Assembly: GCA_965662745.1 (NCBI GenBank)
Contig: CBFIJK010000008.1
Location: forward strand, 11,274 to 75,273
DNA from: Anianibacter sp965662745
GTDB taxonomy: Bacteria; Pseudomonadota; Alphaproteobacteria; Rhodobacterales; Rhodobacteraceae
DNA length: 64,000 nt
Direction of reading: 5' to 3'
Position 1 is the first letter of the stretch. Every line of letters starts with the position of its first letter. Positions 34,273 to 42,234 of this stretch are shown piece after piece. The notes beneath the pieces are model-generated. The model did not search any database and was not told where the DNA came from. It was given only the letters and a program-made list of their open reading frames with translations. The position numbers and the translations under genes are program-made.

Positions 34273-34808
34273 CAACGCCGGTTCTGCATACGGCACGGCT
34301 TGTGCTGCGAAAGCCCGACGCGCGGGATGCAAAGTCGGCTGTGCGCTTTTTCGCGTCCGATCGCGCCAAGCACATCAACGAGTATACCGAAGGCCAGGCG
34401 TGGCGCGCCTTTGCCGCCGAGATCGGTCATTGGGAGATCAAGGGCTTCGGCATGTTCACCGTTTGCCTGCGCGATGATCTGGATACCGCGCTTGGCCTTG
34501 TCGGCCCATGGCACCCGCCCGACTGGCCCGAGACAGAAATCGGCTGGCTGCTGTTCGAAGGCTCCGAGGGCAAGGGCATCGCGCAAGAGGCTGCTGCCGC
34601 CTGCTTGCGCTATGCTTTCCGGGATCTCTGCTGGGATCAGGCCGTCAGCTATATCGACCCCGAAAATGCCCGGTCCATCGCGCTGGCTGAACGGCTGGGC
34701 GCGGTGCGCGACGATGCCTGCGCGCGTCCCCATCCGGACGATCTTGTCTACCGCCACGCCCCCGCGCTCTGGCGCGAGCCCATCGCAGCCAAGGAGGCCA
34801 CGGCATGA
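34269..34808 (+). CDS. GNAT-family N-acetyltransferase (RimJ/RimL-like)
   Basis: 179 residues. LHTARLVLRKPDARDAKSAV at the N-terminus, EIGWLLFEGSEGKGIAQEAA (acetyl-CoA loop, R/QxxGxG/A variant) and YIDPENARSIALAERLGA are the RimJ/RimL branch of GNATs. Transfers acetyl from acetyl-CoA to an amine; because it sits between ffh and ribosomal genes, a ribosomal protein substrate is tempting but unproven. Four-base overlaps on both sides. Confidence 0.88.
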   Translation: MTTPVLHTARLVLRKPDARDAKSAVRFFASDRAKHINEYTEGQAWRAFAAEIGHWEIKGFGMFTVCLRDDLDTALGLVGPWHPPDWPETEIGWLLFEGSEGKGIAQEAAAACLRYAFRDLCWDQAVSYIDPENARSIALAERLGAVRDDACARPHPDDLVYRHAPALWREPIAAKEATA

Positions 34809-35101
34809 GCGACATCGCCGCGCGCGCAAGCGAACTTTTGGCCGGCCACCGCGACAGCATCGACCGGCTGGACGCGATCCTCGTCTACACGCTGGCCGAG
34901 CGGTTCAAACACACGAAAGCGGTTGGGCGGCTCAAGGCCGTGCACGACCTGCCACCCAGCGATCCGGACCGGGAAACCAAGCAGATCGAACGGCTTGAAT
35001 GGCTGTCGAAAGAGGCCGATCTCGACCCGGAATTTGCCAAGAAATTCCTGACCTTCATCATCTCGGAGGTCATCCAGCACCACAAGAAACTTCAGGAATG
35101 A
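34805..35101 (+). CDS. Chorismate mutase, AroQ type
   Basis: 98 residues, all-helical. RDSIDRLDAILVYTLAERFKHTKAVGRLK holds the conserved Arg/Lys/Glu of AroQ mutases; ISEVIQHHKKLQ closes the fold. Converts chorismate to prephenate for Phe/Tyr synthesis in the cytosol. Stand-alone mutase of usual size. Starts in the GNAT stop. Confidence 0.88.
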   Translation: MSDIAARASELLAGHRDSIDRLDAILVYTLAERFKHTKAVGRLKAVHDLPPSDPDRETKQIERLEWLSKEADLDPEFAKKFLTFIISEVIQHHKKLQE

Positions 35102-35146
35102 CGGGGTCTGCCCCGACAAAAAGCCAAATCTAAAGGAGACACTCAC

Positions 35147-35545
35147 ATGGCTATGAAAATTCGCCTCGCCCGCGGCGGTTCCAAGAAACGCCCCTTCTAC
35201 TCGATCGTCGCATCCGACTCGCGCATGCCGCGCGATGGCCGCTTCATCGAGAAGCTGGGCACCTACAACCCGCTTCTGCCGAAGGATTCCGAGGACCGCG
35301 TGAAGATGGATGTCGAGCGCGTTCAATACTGGCTTGGTGAAGGCGCACAGCCCACCGACCGGATCCAGCGCATGCTCGAAGCCGCCGGCGTTGTTGAGAA
35401 GAAAGAGCGCAACAACCCCAAGAAGGCCGAGCCCGGCACGAAGGCCAAAGAGCGCGTGCAGGAAAAGGCCGACAAGGCCGCCGCTGCCGCAGAGGCTGCA
35501 GCCGCCCCCGCAGAAGAGCCTGCGGCGGAAGAGACCGCAGAATAA
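35147..35545 (+). CDS. rpsP: 30S ribosomal protein S16
   Basis: 132 residues. MKIRLARGGSKKRPFYSIVASDSRMPRDGRFIEKLGTYNP is the S16 core; residues from about 85 are a Lys/Glu/Ala-rich tail common in alphaproteobacterial S16. AAAGGAGA lies upstream of the ATG. Followed by an intrinsic terminator. Confidence 0.97.
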   Translation: MAMKIRLARGGSKKRPFYSIVASDSRMPRDGRFIEKLGTYNPLLPKDSEDRVKMDVERVQYWLGEGAQPTDRIQRMLEAAGVVEKKERNNPKKAEPGTKAKERVQEKADKAAAAAEAAAAPAEEPAAEETAE

Positions 35546-35555
35546 GCACCACATG

Positions 35556-35592
35556 GACGCCCGCCCGATCACAGGCGGGCGTCTTTGCTTTT
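35556..35592 (+). terminator. Intrinsic terminator of rpsP
   Basis: GACGCCCGCC (35556-35565) pairs perfectly with GGCGGGCGTC (35574-35583), followed by TTTGCTTTT. The next small gene starts two bases after it. Confidence 0.9.
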
Positions 35593-35593
35593 C

Positions 35594-35737
35594 ATGATCC
35601 GCCGCCTCTTCATCACCGCCCTTCTGTGCGGCGTTTGTTATCTCGCCGGGATGTCGGCAGAGCGGCGTCAGCAGCAGCTGACCTGCCAAGACTGGGGCGG
35701 CGAGTGGATGGCGCGCGGCTATTGTTCCGTGAACTGA
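35594..35737 (+). CDS. 47-residue membrane-anchored or exported mini-protein
   Basis: Encodes MIRRLFITALLCGVCYLAGM, then SAERRQQQLTCQDWGGEWMARGYCSVN. A hydrophobic helix after MIRR and a polar tail with two cysteines suggest a signal anchor with a periplasmic tail. It is not recognised by family. ATG sits directly after the rpsP terminator U tract and has no Shine-Dalgarno, and the gene ends 16 bases before the EVE gene. The clean reading frame with codon usage like its neighbours favours a real gene, but translation is unproven. Confidence 0.6.
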   Translation: MIRRLFITALLCGVCYLAGMSAERRQQQLTCQDWGGEWMARGYCSVN

Positions 35738-35753
35738 TCACCTAGGGTTCGGC

Positions 35754-36173
35754 ATGGCGCATTTCATCGGTGTCGTTCATCGCAAGCAGGTTCGCATCGC
35801 ACGGGACAAGGGCGTGGTCGCCTTTGGTCATGGCAAGGAAAGCCTTGTTCGCACGCTTAACCCCGGCGACACGGTGATCTACTATGCCCCGCGCGAGGAA
35901 CCAGGCGGCGATCCGGTGCAGTGTTTTGTCTCCATGGCAACCGTGACCGGGGATGCGCCGTTTGTCGTGGAATTCTACATGGGCTCCGAAGGCTGGGTGC
36001 GCGAAGCCCGCTATGATTTGTGGGGCGCCGCGCCCGTGCGCCCGATGCTGGAGGATCTGAGTTTCGTGAAGAACAAACAAAGCTGGGGCATGACGTTTCG
36101 CGGCGGCAAGTTCGAAATCCCCGCTGCCGACCACGACCTGATCGTCGCCGCCCTGAAAGGATCGCCGGAATGA
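35754..36173 (+). CDS. EVE-like domain protein (tentative)
   Basis: 139 residues. MAHFIGVVHRKQVRIARDKGVVAFGHGKES, then LVRTLNPGDTVIYYAPRE, then VVEFYMGSEGWVREARYDLWGAAPVRPML look like an EVE/PUA-fold domain, a family that binds modified bases or RNA. The WxxR and aromatic residues are compatible with base-binding pockets, but the assignment is by pattern only. Its TGA overlaps the rimM ATG, so expression is linked to ribosome maturation genes. Confidence 0.7.
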   Translation: MAHFIGVVHRKQVRIARDKGVVAFGHGKESLVRTLNPGDTVIYYAPREEPGGDPVQCFVSMATVTGDAPFVVEFYMGSEGWVREARYDLWGAAPVRPMLEDLSFVKNKQSWGMTFRGGKFEIPAADHDLIVAALKGSPE

Positions 36174-36709
36174 GCGTCGAAGGACAGGGCAAGGTCTGCG
36201 TGGGCGCCATCGCGGGCGCGTTCGGCGTGAAGGGCGAGGTGCGGCTCAAAAGCTTCTGCGCAGAGCCAGAGGCGATCGCGGAATATGGTCCTCTGCAGAA
36301 CGAGGACGGCACGCGAAGCTTCACTGTGACGCTGACCGGCGCGATCAAGCAGGGTCTGTCCGCGCGCCTGACCGGCATCGCGACGAAGGAAGAAGCCGAC
36401 GCGCTGCGCGGCCTGCGCCTTTACGCCGACCGGGGCGCCCTGCCCGCGCCGGAAGACGACGAATACTACTTCGCCGATCTCATCGGTCTTGCGGTCATGG
36501 ACACCGGCGGCGCGCGCCTTGGCAAAGTGAAGGCCGTACACGAGAACCCAGGCAACGACCTGCTCGAGATCAATCTCGACGGCCATGCCAAGACCGTTCT
36601 GATGCCGTTCACCCTTGCCATGGTGCCAAAGGTTGATCTTGAGGCGGCGCTGATCGTGATCGACCCGCCCGAGGGCCTGATGCCGGAAGACGGCGGGAAC
36701 CAGGACTGA
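36170..36709 (+). CDS. rimM: 16S rRNA processing protein RimM
   Basis: 179 residues from ATG 36170. VCVGAIAGAFGVKGEVRLKSF is the RimM N-terminal barrel; DDEYYFADLIGLAVMD and LLEINLDGHAKTVLMPFT the PRC-barrel half. Helps mature the 30S head near S19. Placed between rpsP and trmD as in many bacteria, but with two extra genes inserted here. Confidence 0.95.
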   Translation: MSVEGQGKVCVGAIAGAFGVKGEVRLKSFCAEPEAIAEYGPLQNEDGTRSFTVTLTGAIKQGLSARLTGIATKEEADALRGLRLYADRGALPAPEDDEYYFADLIGLAVMDTGGARLGKVKAVHENPGNDLLEINLDGHAKTVLMPFTLAMVPKVDLEAALIVIDPPEGLMPEDGGNQD

Positions 36710-36720
36710 CCCCAATCGCT

Positions 36721-36756
36721 TGTCCCGGTAACAGAAACGTCATCGGGACACTTTTT
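36721..36756 (+). terminator. Terminator-like hairpin after rimM
   Basis: TGTCCCG (36721-36727) pairs with CGGGACA (36744-36750), followed by CTTTTT; the loop is long (16 bases). The next small gene's ATG begins at 36757, right after the T run. Confidence 0.65.
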
Positions 36757-36918
36757 ATGTTCGAACTCATTCTTATCCTTCTCGTCGTCGGTGCCATCGC
36801 ATCGCTTCTGGGCTTCAACTTCATTTCCGGCGTGGCGCTGACCGGCGCGAAATTCCTGATCGGGGTCGTGCTTGTCCTCTTCCTTCTGGTGCTCTTGGGC
36901 GTGATCGCGCTGGCCTGA
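36757..36918 (+). CDS. 53-residue membrane protein, DUF1328/YtjA-like
   Basis: Two hydrophobic helices: MFELILILLVVGAIASLLGF and a second (FLIGVVLVLFLLVLLGVIAL). The pattern, with LGF...SGVA..AKFL between helices, resembles the DUF1328/YtjA small inner-membrane family, of unknown function. No Shine-Dalgarno; the ATG follows the hairpin T run at once. Too small for usual gene calling thresholds. Confidence 0.65.
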   Translation: MFELILILLVVGAIASLLGFNFISGVALTGAKFLIGVVLVLFLLVLLGVIALA

Positions 36919-36958
36919 CGCTTGACAACGGGCTGTCATGGGGCCACCCGACGATCCC

Positions 36959-37777
36959 ATGACAGAACCTTCACGCTCTCACGGTCGCAAATCCATCAAG
37001 CTGTCGATGACGCCTCGCGACTTGATGGAAGAACAGCCAGACGCCGGATGGACCGCCAAGGTCATCACCCTTTTCCCAGAGGCGTTTCCCGGCGTTCTGG
37101 GTGCATCCCTGACCGGCAAGGCGCTGCAAGACAGGCTTTGGGCGCTGGAGACGACCGATCTGCGCGTTTTCGGTGAGGGCAAGCACCGCAATGTCGATGA
37201 CACGCCCGCAGGGGGCGGCGCGGGGATGGTCCTGCGCGCCGATGTGGTGGCGCGCGCGCTGGAACATAGTGGCCTGCCAACGGACCGCGCGCGCTGGCCG
37301 GTGATCTACCTCTCGCCGCGCGGCCAGCCCTTTACCCAGGCGCGCGCAGCCGAATTGGCGCAGGGCGATGGCATGACCCTTCTTTGCGGTCGGTTCGAAG
37401 GCGTGGACGAGCGCGTGATCGAGGAATACGGGATCGAGGAAATCAGCCTTGGCGACTTTGTCCTCACCGGCGGAGAGATCGCCGCACAGGCCTTGATTGA
37501 CGCGACGGTCCGTCTTATACCGCGCGTGCTCGGGAATCAGGCGTCCGCCGAGGAGGAATCCTTTTCAGGCGGGCTTTTGGAGTTTCCGCAGTATACACGG
37601 CCAACCGACTGGAACGGCCGCGCGATCCCGGAGATTCTTCTTTCCGGTCACCACGCGCGGATCACCGACTGGCGGAAGTCCGAGGCCGAAAGGCTGACAA
37701 AGGAACGGCGACCTGATCTCTGGCGGGCTTACCTTCAATCGCAAGGTAGGGACCCGGACGAAGACCGAGAGCTCTGA
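36959..37777 (+). CDS. trmD: tRNA (guanine-N1)-methyltransferase TrmD
   Basis: 272 residues from ATG 36959; 36938 is also possible and neither has a clear ribosome site. WTAKVITLFPEAFPGVLGASL starts the catalytic SPOUT domain, GKHRNVDDTPAGGGAGMV and LCGRFEGVDERVIEE and ISLGDFVLTGGEIAA form the trefoil knot that binds SAM. Methylates G37 of tRNAs to prevent frameshifting. The ~38-residue extension ahead of the core (SHGRKSIKLS) is seen here and may be lineage-typical. Confidence 0.95.
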   Translation: MTEPSRSHGRKSIKLSMTPRDLMEEQPDAGWTAKVITLFPEAFPGVLGASLTGKALQDRLWALETTDLRVFGEGKHRNVDDTPAGGGAGMVLRADVVARALEHSGLPTDRARWPVIYLSPRGQPFTQARAAELAQGDGMTLLCGRFEGVDERVIEEYGIEEISLGDFVLTGGEIAAQALIDATVRLIPRVLGNQASAEEESFSGGLLEFPQYTRPTDWNGRAIPEILLSGHHARITDWRKSEAERLTKERRPDLWRAYLQSQGRDPDEDREL

Positions 37778-37827
37778 GGCGCCACACACCTTCGCGGAAA
37801 AAACCGCGAGCATATTGGAGAGTTGCG

Positions 37828-38214
37828 ATGAACCTTATCGCAGAACTGGAAGCCGAGCAGATCGCCGAGCTTGGCAAGTCCATCCCGGACTTCAAGGCGG
37901 GCGACACTATCCGTGTCGGCTACAAGGTCACCGAAGGCACCCGCTCGCGGGTTCAGAATTTCGAAGGCGTCTGCATTTCGCGCAAGAACGGCAGCGGCAT
38001 CGCCGGCTCGTTCACCGTGCGCAAGATTTCCTTCGGCGAAGGCGTTGAACGTGTGTTCCCGCTCTATTCGACCAATATCGACTCGATCGAGGTCGTGCGC
38101 CGTGGCCGTGTCCGCCGCGCCAAGCTGTATTACCTGCGCGCCCGTCGCGGTAAGTCGGCCCGCATCGCCGAGGTCACCAACTACAAGCCCAAGTCGACCG
38201 GCGCAAAAGCCTGA
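37828..38214 (+). CDS. rplS: 50S ribosomal protein L19
   Basis: 128 residues. FKAGDTIRVGYKVTEGTRSRVQNFEGVCISRKN and FPLYSTNIDSIEVVRRGRVRRAKLYYLR are L19. Lies at the 30S-50S interface. 50 bases after trmD, 11 bases before rpmE. GGAGAGTTGCG provides the ribosome site. Confidence 0.97.
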   Translation: MNLIAELEAEQIAELGKSIPDFKAGDTIRVGYKVTEGTRSRVQNFEGVCISRKNGSGIAGSFTVRKISFGEGVERVFPLYSTNIDSIEVVRRGRVRRAKLYYLRARRGKSARIAEVTNYKPKSTGAKA

Positions 38215-38225
38215 GGAGCGGCGAG

Positions 38226-38447
38226 ATGAAAAAAGACATCCATCCCGATTATCATGTCATCGACGTGAAAATGACCGACGGAACCGTTGTTCAGATGAAA
38301 TCGACCTGGGGCAAGGAAGGCGACACGCTTTCTCTCGACATCGACCCCTCGTCGCACCCGGCCTGGACCGGCGGTTCGTCCCGCCTGATGGACACCGGCG
38401 GCCGCGTGTCGAAGTTCAAGAAGAAATACGAAGGTCTCGGCTTCTAA
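38226..38447 (+). CDS. rpmE: 50S ribosomal protein L31 (zinc-free type)
   Basis: 73 residues. MKKDIHPDYHVIDVKMTDGT, then DIDPSSHPAWTGGSSRLMDTGGRVSKF are L31. It has no cysteines, so it is the C-minus (zinc-independent) type, usual in this group. Followed by a strong terminator, ending the ribosomal block. Confidence 0.96.
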   Translation: MKKDIHPDYHVIDVKMTDGTVVQMKSTWGKEGDTLSLDIDPSSHPAWTGGSSRLMDTGGRVSKFKKKYEGLGF

Positions 38448-38473
38448 AGCCCACACCTTTGGCAAATCGCGTG

Positions 38474-38503
38474 AACGCCGTCCGATGTCCGGGCGGCGTT
38501 TTC
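38474..38503 (+). terminator. Intrinsic terminator of rpmE
   Basis: AACGCCG (38474-38480) pairs with CGGCGTT (38494-38500), with an additional inner CCG/CGG, followed by TTTTCG. Confidence 0.85.
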
Positions 38504-38630
38504 GTGTCGAATGGCAACATATGGAACGTGCCGCGTTAGGCACATATTCCCTTCGGCGGACACTCAACATATGGTAGGCGGCAATGAAGAACACGCGATG
38601 ACACGCGTGTCGGAAGAAGGGGCAAGCGGC

Positions 38631-39440
38631 ATGGCGCATATCATCGTCGTGGGCAATGAAAAGGGCGGCGCAGGCAAATCGACCGTGTCGATGCATGTGG
38701 CGACCGCCCTTGCGCGCATGGGTCATCGCACCGGCGTCGTCGATCTGGACCTTCGGCAAAAGACGACTGCCCGCTATCTCGAGAACCGCGCATCCTTCGC
38801 CAAGAAAGAAGGGCTGGATCTGGCCACGCCCATCGCGCAGGACCTGCCCGAAGTGGACAAGGCCGTTCTGGTCGAGGGCGAGAACATCTTTGACCGCCGC
38901 CTGTCCATGGCCATCGCCGCGCTGGAAAGTCGATGCGATTTCATCCTGCTCGACTGCCCCGGCTCGCATACACGCCTCAGCCAGGTGGCCCATTCGCTGG
39001 CCGATACGCTGATCACGCCCCTGAACGACAGCTTCGTCGATTTCGACATGCTGGCGCGCACCGATGCCGAGGGTGAGAAGATCCTCGGCCCATCGGTCTA
39101 TTCCGAAATGGTCTGGAGCGCGCGACAACTGCGTGCGCAGGCCGGACTGAAGCCCATCGACTGGATCGTCATGCGCAACCGTCTGGGCGCACAGCAGATG
39201 CACAACAAGAAGAAGATGGGCGAGGCGGTCGACAAGCTGGCAAAGCGCATCGGGTTCCGCACCGCGCCCGGCTTCAACGAGCGAGTGATCTTCAGAGAGC
39301 TGTTTCCCCGCGGCCTGACCTTGCTCGATCTAAAGGACGTGGGTGTCGGCCAGCTCAACATCTCGAACGTCGCCGCGCGGCAAGAATTGCGCGAGATGAT
39401 GCTGGCGCTGGAATTGCCGGGCGTGACGCTGAACTTCTAG
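38631..39440 (+). CDS. mipZ: Division plane positioning ATPase MipZ (ParA/MinD family)
   Basis: 269 residues from ATG 38631, with GAAGGGG nine bases before. Deviant Walker A K11-G-G-A-G-K-S-T18, DLDLRQKTTARYLENR and DCPGSHTRLS, then NRLGAQQMHNKKKMGEAVDKLAKRIGFRT are the MipZ pattern. MipZ forms bipolar gradients through ParB and inhibits FtsZ near poles. MipZ is confined to alphaproteobacteria that lack MinCDE, supporting the taxonomic reading. 183 bases after rpmE contain two CAACATATGG copies (38515, 38567) of no clear meaning. Confidence 0.93.
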   Translation: MAHIIVVGNEKGGAGKSTVSMHVATALARMGHRTGVVDLDLRQKTTARYLENRASFAKKEGLDLATPIAQDLPEVDKAVLVEGENIFDRRLSMAIAALESRCDFILLDCPGSHTRLSQVAHSLADTLITPLNDSFVDFDMLARTDAEGEKILGPSVYSEMVWSARQLRAQAGLKPIDWIVMRNRLGAQQMHNKKKMGEAVDKLAKRIGFRTAPGFNERVIFRELFPRGLTLLDLKDVGVGQLNISNVAARQELREMMLALELPGVTLNF

Positions 39441-39583
39441 GCTTTGCTGAAGGCACGGCGGATGGGCCCGGCACCTGCGGTGTTGTTCGAGCCTGATGCA
39501 TCATTAAGCCCAGCGTTTTCTTGCCGCACCCTGTTTGCGGGCGGATGAAATAGAGATACCGTGTGCGGTGGAGGAGACCGTCC

Positions 39584-41017
39584 ATGGAAATGCCTGTTCC
39601 CAATCCCGCGATCCTGTCGAAGAAAGCCCGGCTTGTGACCCGCCTCTCGGCCGTGCTGCCCGGCGATGCCGTGATCCACGCGCCCGAAGAGTTGAAGGTC
39701 TACGAATGCGACGCGTTGACCGCGTATAAATGCCCCCCACTTGCCGCCGTCCTGCCCGCGACGACCGAAGAGGTCGCCGCCGTCCTCAGGATTTGCCACG
39801 AAGAAGGCGTACCCGTGGTCCCGCGCGGGTCGGGCACCTCGCTTGCCGGGGGGGCGCTGCCAACCGCAGATAGCGTCATCCTTGGCGTGGCCCGGATGAG
39901 CGATGTTCTGGAAACCGACTATGACAACCGCATCATCCGCGTGCAGACGGGCCGTACGAACCTCGCGGTAACAGGCGCGGTCGAGGAAGACGGGTTCTTC
40001 TACGCGCCCGATCCGTCCTCGCAGCTTGCCTGCGCGATTGCAGGGAATATCGCGATGAATTCCGGCGGGGCGCATTGCCTGAAATACGGGGTGACGACGA
40101 ACAACCTTTTGGGCGTCACGATGGTCCAGATGGACGGCACCGTGATCGAGATCGGCGGCGCGCATATGGATGCGGCCGGACTGGATTTGCTTGGGATCAT
40201 CTGCGGATCCGAGGGTCAGTTGGGCGTCGTAACCGAGGCGACGCTGCGTATCCTGCCCAAGCCCGAGGGCGCGCGCCCAGTGCTCATGGGCTTCTCGTCG
40301 AACGAGGTCGCGGGCGCTTGCGTGTCCGACATCATCCGTGCGGGCGTTTTGCCGGTGGCAATCGAGTTCATGGACCGCCCCTGCATCCGCGCTTGCGAGG
40401 CTTTCGCCAAGGCCGGGTATCCCGATTGCGAGGCGCTCTTGATCGTCGAGGTCGAGGGATCGGATGCCGAGATCGACGAACAGCTTGGCCTCATCACCCA
40501 GATCGCGCGGAGACACGACCCGGTCGAACTGCGCGAGGCGAAGGATGCCGACGAGGCGGGCCGCATCTGGTTGGGCCGTAAATCCGCTTTCGGCGCGATG
40601 GGCCAGATCAATGACTACATGTGCCTTGATGGGACAATCCCTGTGTCGGAACTGCCCTACGTCCTGAAACGCATTGCCGAGATGTCTGCCGAGTACGGGC
40701 TGGAGGTCGCGAATGTCTTTCACGCGGGCGACGGGAACATGCACCCGCTGATCCTGTTCGACGCGAACACGCCCGGCCAGCTGGAACTGTGCGAGGCGCT
40801 CGGTGCGGATATCCTGAAGCTGTGTGTCGAGGTTGGCGGATGCCTGACTGGAGAACATGGCGTCGGCATCGAAAAGCGCGATCTGATGGTGTCGCAATAC
40901 ACGCCCGCCGATCTTGAGGCGCAGCTAGGCGTGAAGGACGTGTTCGATCCGCTGTGGCTTTTGAACCCGGCCAAGGTGTTTCCGCTGGCGGCCACCGAAA
41001 CGCGCCGCGCGGCATGA
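39584..41017 (+). CDS. glcD: Glycolate oxidase subunit GlcD (FAD-linked oxidoreductase)
   Basis: 477 residues from ATG 39584, preceded by GGAGGAG. FAD-binding PCMH domain with PRGSGTSLAGGALP and AMNSGGAHCLKYGVTTNN, LGIICGSEGQLGVVTEATL, and a C-terminal domain with VFHAGDGNMHP and CLTGEHGVGIEKRD. Oxidises glycolate to glyoxylate together with GlcE and GlcF. Forms an operon with glcE and glcF; a dispersed repeat copy lies in the glcD-glcE gap. Confidence 0.95.
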   Translation: MEMPVPNPAILSKKARLVTRLSAVLPGDAVIHAPEELKVYECDALTAYKCPPLAAVLPATTEEVAAVLRICHEEGVPVVPRGSGTSLAGGALPTADSVILGVARMSDVLETDYDNRIIRVQTGRTNLAVTGAVEEDGFFYAPDPSSQLACAIAGNIAMNSGGAHCLKYGVTTNNLLGVTMVQMDGTVIEIGGAHMDAAGLDLLGIICGSEGQLGVVTEATLRILPKPEGARPVLMGFSSNEVAGACVSDIIRAGVLPVAIEFMDRPCIRACEAFAKAGYPDCEALLIVEVEGSDAEIDEQLGLITQIARRHDPVELREAKDADEAGRIWLGRKSAFGAMGQINDYMCLDGTIPVSELPYVLKRIAEMSAEYGLEVANVFHAGDGNMHPLILFDANTPGQLELCEALGADILKLCVEVGGCLTGEHGVGIEKRDLMVSQYTPADLEAQLGVKDVFDPLWLLNPAKVFPLAATETRRAA

Positions 41018-41092
41018 CGGGTGGCGCTTGGGGGCGCTGCCCCCGTCCTGCTGCGCAGGACTCCCCCGGGATATTTCAGAACACCAAAGAGG
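41018..41092 (+). repeat. Dispersed modular hairpin repeat, copy 3 (between glcD and glcE)
   Basis: Module B: GGGGGC (41030-41035), GCT, GCCCCC (41039-41044). An extra hairpin GTCCTGC-TGC-GCAGGAC (41045-41061) follows. Module C: TCCCCCGGGATATTTCAGA then ACACCAAAGA, ending 41092, seven bases before the glcE GTG. It sits inside an operon, so it should allow read-through. Confidence 0.75.
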
Positions 41093-41099
41093 TGAGAGA

Positions 41100-42230
41100 G
41101 TGCTAGAGCCCAACGACGAGGCGCAGCTGTCCGAGGTGATCGCCGGGGCCACCGGGCCCTTGCGGATCATTGGTGGCGGCACGCGCGGGATTGGCAGCCC
41201 GGTGCAAGGCGAAGCATTGTCAACGGCGGGCCTGACGGGGATATCGCTCTATGAGCCGGGCGCCTTGACGCTGGTCGCGAAGACGGGAACGCCCTTGTCC
41301 GAGATCGAGGCGGCGCTGGCCAAGGAAGGGCAGCGGCTGGCCTTCGAGCCGATGGATCATCGCGGGCTGACGGGCGCGGGCGGCGCACCAACGATCGGCG
41401 GGGTCGTGGCGGCGAATGTCTCGGGTCCTCGCCGCGTGAGCGCAGGGGCCTGCCGCGATCATCTGCTGGGTGTTCGGTTCGTCGATGGATCTGGTACTGC
41501 GATCAAGAATGGCGGGCGCGTGATGAAGAATGTCACGGGCTATGATCTCGTGAAGCTACTTGCGGGCAGTTACGGCACGCTGGGGGTCCTGAGCGAGGTG
41601 TCGCTGAAGGTGCTGCCCGTTCCACCGATGAGCGCGTGCTTGATGGTCCACGGGCTGGATGATGCGCAGGCGCTGGCGGCGATGACGGCGGCGCTGCGAT
41701 CCCCCTACGAGGTGACGGGCGCGGCGCATGTGGCGGACGGGTCCAAGGATGCGCCGGTCACGATGATCCGGCTGGAAGGCTTCGAGACGCAGATCACGCA
41801 CCGTGTCGCGCGCCTGAAGGACCTGCTGGGCGGATTTGGTGAGATCACGGTCGAGACGAATGCTGATGTTGTGCGCAGCCACTGGGCCGACATCCGTGAC
41901 GTTGCGCCGTTCCATGGCGCACCGGGCGATGTCTGGCGGATCTCGGTCAAGCCGTCAGAGGCGCCGGACCTCGTCGCGAAGGCTGATGCCCTTGGCGTGC
42001 TTTACGACTGGGGCGGCGGGTTGATCTGGCTTCGCATTGCCGAGGGGACGGACCTGCGCACGCGGCTGGGAGAGTATGATGGCCACGCCACGCTGATCCG
42101 TGCCTCGGAAGAGACGCGCCGCCGGATCGCGCCATTCCAGCCGGAACCTGCCGCCATCGCGGCGCTGACAAAGGGCCTGCGCGCCAAGTTCGATCCGCGC
42201 GGCATCCTGAACCCCGGATTGATGGAATAA
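41100..42230 (+). CDS. glcE: Glycolate oxidase subunit GlcE
   Basis: 376 residues from GTG 41100, with AGAGGTGAGAGA upstream supplied partly by the repeat end. FAD-binding subunit: IGGGTRGIGSPV, LAFEPMDHRG, APTIGGVVAANVSGPRRVSAG, KNVTGYDLVKLLAGSYGTLGV. Smaller, divergent relative of GlcD. Five bases before glcF. Confidence 0.93.
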   Translation: MLEPNDEAQLSEVIAGATGPLRIIGGGTRGIGSPVQGEALSTAGLTGISLYEPGALTLVAKTGTPLSEIEAALAKEGQRLAFEPMDHRGLTGAGGAPTIGGVVAANVSGPRRVSAGACRDHLLGVRFVDGSGTAIKNGGRVMKNVTGYDLVKLLAGSYGTLGVLSEVSLKVLPVPPMSACLMVHGLDDAQALAAMTAALRSPYEVTGAAHVADGSKDAPVTMIRLEGFETQITHRVARLKDLLGGFGEITVETNADVVRSHWADIRDVAPFHGAPGDVWRISVKPSEAPDLVAKADALGVLYDWGGGLIWLRIAEGTDLRTRLGEYDGHATLIRASEETRRRIAPFQPEPAAIAALTKGLRAKFDPRGILNPGLME

Positions 42231-42234
42231 CGTC

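Noticed and set aside
32806..34332. 508-codon open frame opposite ffh
   Set aside because: Shadow of ffh; composition (Leu, His, Ala, Arg) typical of antisense high-GC frames.
38515..38576. Two CAACATATGG copies upstream of mipZ as operator
   Set aside because: Only two short direct copies, no symmetry and no promoter alignment; could be chance.
39437..40897. 486-codon open frame opposite glcD
   Set aside because: Shadow of glcD, same reasoning.
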